NCBI GenBank assembly: GCA_958295835.1 | Contig: OY282378.1 | Location: 310,001 to 374,000 of the forward strand | Reading direction: 5' to 3' | From: an uncultured Gammaproteobacteria bacterium | GTDB taxonomy: Bacteria; Pseudomonadota; Gammaproteobacteria; HK1 | DNA length: 64,000 nt | Part shown: piece after piece, positions 61,215 to 64,000 of the stretch | How the letters are laid out: every line of letters starts with the position of its first letter | How positions within the stretch are numbered: position 1 is the stretch's first letter | Notes under the pieces: model-generated | What the model saw: the letters and a program-made list of their open reading frames with translations, nothing else | What the model was told of the DNA's origin: nothing | Database searches by the model: none | Position numbers and translations under genes: made by a program

Positions 61215-61693
61215 CTTCCCGCGTCCGCCCGTCCGCGATGTTCCGAGGAACGACAACGGCCGCCGGAAGCCTGGACGGTTTCGCATCGCTCGATCCACCC
61301 TTGCAGGTATTGCCTGACGGTCTCCTCATCCCGCGTCTCGCACTCCCAGATGACGAGGACTTGCCAACCAAGGTCTTGCAATGCCTCCTGGTCCCGCCGG
61401 TCCCGAGCGACGTTTTGGGCGAACTTCTCCATCCAGAACGCGACGCGCGACCTGGGCGTGTAGGAATAGCGGCATTCCTCGTGCCGATGCCAGAAGCAGC
61501 CATGGACGAACACGGCGAGCCGGTGCCGTGGGAAGACGAGATCAGGGCGACCGGGGAGGTCCTTCCGATGCAGACGGAAACGGAGCCCCAGCCGATGCGC
61601 AATACGACGAACGGCGAGTTCAGGCTTGGTGTCCCGCCCTTTGATCCCGGCCATCATCTCGCTTCGCCGGTGGCTGCTCACGATATCCGTCAT
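61211..61693 (-). CDS. vsr: Very short patch repair endonuclease
   Basis: A 160-residue Vsr endonuclease that nicks at T:G mismatches from deaminated 5-methylcytosine. It has VSSHRRSEMMAGIKGRDTKP, the catalytic Asp in DLPGRPDLVFPRHRLAVFVH, the zinc/His motif HGCFWHRHEECRYSYTPRSR and WMEKFAQNVARDRRDQEAL. The C-terminal 20 residues are a basic extra tail. It overlaps dcm by four bases (ATGA) and follows hsdS by 50 bases on the same strand. Its usefulness is lost if the linked methylase is inactive. Confidence 0.9.
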   Translation of the reverse strand: MTDIVSSHRRSEMMAGIKGRDTKPELAVRRIAHRLGLRFRLHRKDLPGRPDLVFPRHRLAVFVHGCFWHRHEECRYSYTPRSRVAFWMEKFAQNVARDRRDQEALQDLGWQVLVIWECETRDEETVRQYLQGWIERCETVQASGGRCRSSEHRGRADAGR

Positions 61694-61742
61694 GACACGT
61701 CGCTTCAGCCGTGATTCGGGTTATGTTTAGCGGTGAGGTGGA

Positions 61743-62912
61743 TCATGCGTGTTTCTGCAGCAGTCGGGCCATGAGGGAGGCGGTCAGGGTTGAGGTGGTC
61801 TTGGAAGCAGTTTCGGCGATGGTGGTGATGTCGCGCGCCGTTTCGACAATCTCCGCATATTGGCGCTGGCGTTTGAGGGGAGGAACGGGCAGCGGCAGAG
61901 ATTTGAGTTCCTTCGCGTTGATGTTGGCCTGCCCGACTGCACCTCGCGCGGTCCGGAAGAGCTGCCGTTTCATGGCACTTGAATTCATGAACGCCCAAAC
62001 ATAGACGGGACAGAGGGCAGTCTCTTTGATTTGCAATCGGATGAAATATGAGGCGGCAACTGCTTCGAAGCGGCCGTCCCAGATACCAGTTTTTCCAACG
62101 AGCTCTTTGCTGTTTGTCCGATTGAAAAGGATGTCGCCCACATGAAGCGCATACTTTTCGGTATCGGCCTCCGTGAGTTCGGTGTATTTCAGGTCCGTGC
62201 AGTTGAGATAGCCATCGTAGGTGACGTTGCCCATCCGCAGTACAGGCACACCCTCAGCTCGGTCGTTGGCCTTCTTGCTCGTGCCGTATTGGGTTAGAAC
62301 ACAATTGGCTCCCAGCGGCTCGATTCCCCACCCCATCGGGTTTTCGATCGGGTCGCCGAACATCTTGATGAAGAGCGCAGGTATGAATTCCCGAAGGCGG
62401 CCGGCGGTCCGTGCGCGCAGGCGTTCGATGCGTGCCGCCCGATTCAGGATGCCGGCGATCCGCCGTTGCTCGTCGAGTGTGGGAAGAGGAACATTTATTT
62501 CCTTGATTTCGCGTATAGCAATACCTTTAACAGTTGTGCCAGTTCCCATCGCTTCGATTTCAGGAGCCAAGCTCTTCAGCACCCAGAACAGATATTCTGG
62601 CCACACATCTTCGCGTGGGAGCAGGGCTTTGACATCTTGATTGATGGCAACGTCAATATCGGTAATTGCGACTTTCCCTAGGCCAACGCGAGTAACGAGG
62701 AGCACGGTTCCCGAGGGAGCTACGTTGGCAGCCGAATGTTTCAAGCCTTCCGCAGATAGATGTTCCAGAGTCGCGGAAATCCGATCCGAACAGAAATCCT
62801 TAACGGTCGCCCACGGAATATCACCCTCCCAATATTCCGGAACCTTTCGCGAGGGTGTGCCACCTCCTACGAATTCACATAGGTCACCGAGTCGGGCAGA
62901 GCACAAAGTCAT
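61743..62912 (-). CDS. hsdS: Type I restriction specificity subunit (HsdS)
   Basis: A 389-residue HsdS with two target-recognition domains, each followed by a conserved helix. TRD1: ARLGDLCEFVGGGTPSRKVP, then the spacer helix PTLDEQRRIAGILNRAARIE. TRD2: VPVLRMGNVTYDGYL to LPVPPLKRQRQYAEIVETA. This is the classical layout that sets the bipartite recognition site. The ATG at 62912 overlaps the HsdM stop by four bases. Confidence 0.9.
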   Translation of the reverse strand: MTLCSARLGDLCEFVGGGTPSRKVPEYWEGDIPWATVKDFCSDRISATLEHLSAEGLKHSAANVAPSGTVLLVTRVGLGKVAITDIDVAINQDVKALLPREDVWPEYLFWVLKSLAPEIEAMGTGTTVKGIAIREIKEINVPLPTLDEQRRIAGILNRAARIERLRARTAGRLREFIPALFIKMFGDPIENPMGWGIEPLGANCVLTQYGTSKKANDRAEGVPVLRMGNVTYDGYLNCTDLKYTELTEADTEKYALHVGDILFNRTNSKELVGKTGIWDGRFEAVAASYFIRLQIKETALCPVYVWAFMNSSAMKRQLFRTARGAVGQANINAKELKSLPLPVPPLKRQRQYAEIVETARDITTIAETASKTTSTLTASLMARLLQKHA

Positions 62913-64000
62913 TCCCCCACCGCCTCCCGCACCGCCTCGGCAAGCTCGTCGATCTCCTCCAGAATCTCGCGCTCCGTGGCCCTGAGCTCGTCGAGGATTT
63001 CCAGCGGGTCGCGATGCTCCACTCGTGCGCGGCTCTGCGGCCGGTAACGCCCCGCGCTCAAATTGAAGTCGGCGGCGCGGATCGCTTCCGCGTCGGCGAA
63101 CCACCACTTCTCTTTCCAGTCGTCGTCCGGGCCACGGTCCCGCCAGGCGGTCCACCGTTCCGCACGCTCCCGGAAGGCCGCGACGAGGTCCGGCAGGTCG
63201 TCCTCCTCGACCGGCGTGTCGTGGTTGGCGTCGAGCTTGAAGCCGTCGTGGTCGGCGTGCAGGAACATCACGCGCTCGGTGGTGCCGCCCTTGCGGAACA
63301 CCAGCACGGAGGTCTTGACCCCGGAGTAGGGGTTGAACACGCCGCCCGGTAGCGACAGCACCGCCTCGACGGTGTTGTTCTCCACCAGCTTGCGGCGGAG
63401 CTCGCGATGCGCGCCGGTGGAGCCGAACAGGACCCCCTCGGGCACCACCACCCCGCAGCGTCCGCCTTCCTTCAGGTGGTTCAGCATGTATTGCAGGAAC
63501 AGCAGCTCCGTCTGCGCGGTCCTGCCGACCTTCACCTCCTCGACGATGCGGTCCCGGTCGAGACGGCCGGAGAAGGGCGGGTTGGCGAGGATGACGTCGA
63601 AGCCCTCCGGCGGGAGGCCCAGCTCCGCCTTCGCCGAACGGTCGAGGGCGCGGGTCAGAGCATCGCGACGCAGGATGCGCACCTTGTCCATGCCGCGCAG
63701 GGTCAGGTTCATGGTGGCGAGGCGCACCATCTGCGGGTCCACGTCGTTGCCGAAGAAGGTCGTCTCGTGCAGCCGGCGTACCGCATTGCGGCTCAGGGTG
63801 TCGCCGAGGCCGCGGCGGACCGTCTTGCCTTCCGCCTCCACCTCCTCGACCCCGTCCGGCGACGAGTTCGCGAGCCGGATGTGGTCGTAGGCGCCGACCA
63901 GGAAGCCCGCGGTGCCGGCCGCCGGGTCGTAGATGGTCTCCCCGAGGCGGGGGTCCACGAGCCGGACCATGGCGCGGATGACGTGGCGGGGGGTGCGGAA
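62909..64000 (-). CDS. hsdM: Type I restriction modification methyltransferase (HsdM), 5' end outside
   Basis: The last 363 residues of an N6-adenine methyltransferase; the start lies right of the window. Motif I DPAAGTAGFLVGAYDHI, motif IV ILANPPFSGRL (NPPF) and GVVVPEGVLFGSTGAHRELR are present, followed by a C-terminal helical part (LEILDELRATEREILEEI). It modifies DNA with HsdS. No hsdR is in the window; it may be beyond 64000 or absent. The reading frame is open to the window edge. Confidence 0.92.
   Translation of the reverse strand, partial: FRTPRHVIRAMVRLVDPRLGETIYDPAAGTAGFLVGAYDHIRLANSSPDGVEEVEAEGKTVRRGLGDTLSRNAVRRLHETTFFGNDVDPQMVRLATMNLTLRGMDKVRILRRDALTRALDRSAKAELGLPPEGFDVILANPPFSGRLDRDRIVEEVKVGRTAQTELLFLQYMLNHLKEGGRCGVVVPEGVLFGSTGAHRELRRKLVENNTVEAVLSLPGGVFNPYSGVKTSVLVFRKGGTTERVMFLHADHDGFKLDANHDTPVEEDDLPDLVAAFRERAERWTAWRDRGPDDDWKEKWWFADAEAIRAADFNLSAGRYRPQSRARVEHRDPLEILDELRATEREILEEIDELAEAVREAVGE

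Overview
The window is high-GC DNA with tightly packed genes. It most likely comes from a gammaproteobacterium-like heterotroph. Pointers are a Coq7 hydroxylase (ubiquinone), a DUF1820 protein, DsbB, a zinc-type HemB, a RhlB-like helicase, acetyl-CoA synthetase and PHB-type genes. Insertion sequences, toxin-antitoxin debris and truncated genes are frequent, so this is a plastic chromosome. No rRNA, tRNA or CRISPR array was recognised.

Layout. 0.3-9.1 kb: metabolic genes (8-oxoguanine deaminase-like amidohydrolase, BolA, Atm1-type ABC exporter, a NUDIX enzyme with a Gly/Asp-rich insert, an MBL hydrolase, a LOG-family protein), broken by an IS5-type relic and a decayed DUF433/PIN-like toxin-antitoxin pair. 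9.1-14.6 kb: an IS3 element inserted in an ISAs1 relic, a LysR/DUF1127 divergent pair, a small SelW-like selenoprotein gene with an in-frame UGA, and a complete insertion sequence bounded by a 9-bp target duplication. 14.8-24.8 kb: acs, a PhaC-like protein lacking its nucleophile, a DUF6489 protein, a PhaB-type reductase, an orphan TRAP binding protein, a lone HyuB and a sulfotransferase-like protein.

25.0-38.5 kb is a bacterial microcompartment region resembling the RMM/AAUM (aminoacetone or 1-amino-2-propanol) type. The core operon encodes a class III aminotransferase or phospho-lyase, an acylating aldehyde dehydrogenase with a C-terminal encapsulation-type helix, two double-domain BMC-T proteins, a BMC-P, a BMC-H and an unrecognised linker-like protein. 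A divergent APH-type kinase, an AraC regulator, an SDR dehydrogenase and a four-gene PotABCD-like importer complete it. Together they suggest uptake of an amino alcohol or polyamine-like amine, its conversion to an aldehyde, and shell-enclosed oxidation to an acyl-CoA.

39-52 kb is mostly housekeeping: thioredoxin, a DEAD-box helicase, hydrolases, hemB, an M24 protein without metal ligands, a class IV aminotransferase, dsbB, an SDR, a creatininase-family protein, DUF1820, CYTH, coq7 and DUF599. 52-64 kb is a defence and plasticity island. It holds a tandem duplication of an Rpn-nuclease/PIN/XRE-ImmA block, in which one copy has an in-frame 366-bp deletion that fuses PIN to Rpn. It also holds an orphan VapB-like antitoxin, a GHKL protein with two ATPase modules coupled to a receiver-domain protein, and, converging on these, a type I hsdM-hsdS pair followed by vsr and a dcm gene with an amber stop.

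The strongest points for follow-up are the selenoprotein, the microcompartment region and the GHKL/receiver pair facing hsdMS-vsr-dcm. All assignments come from reading the sequence; no database search was run.
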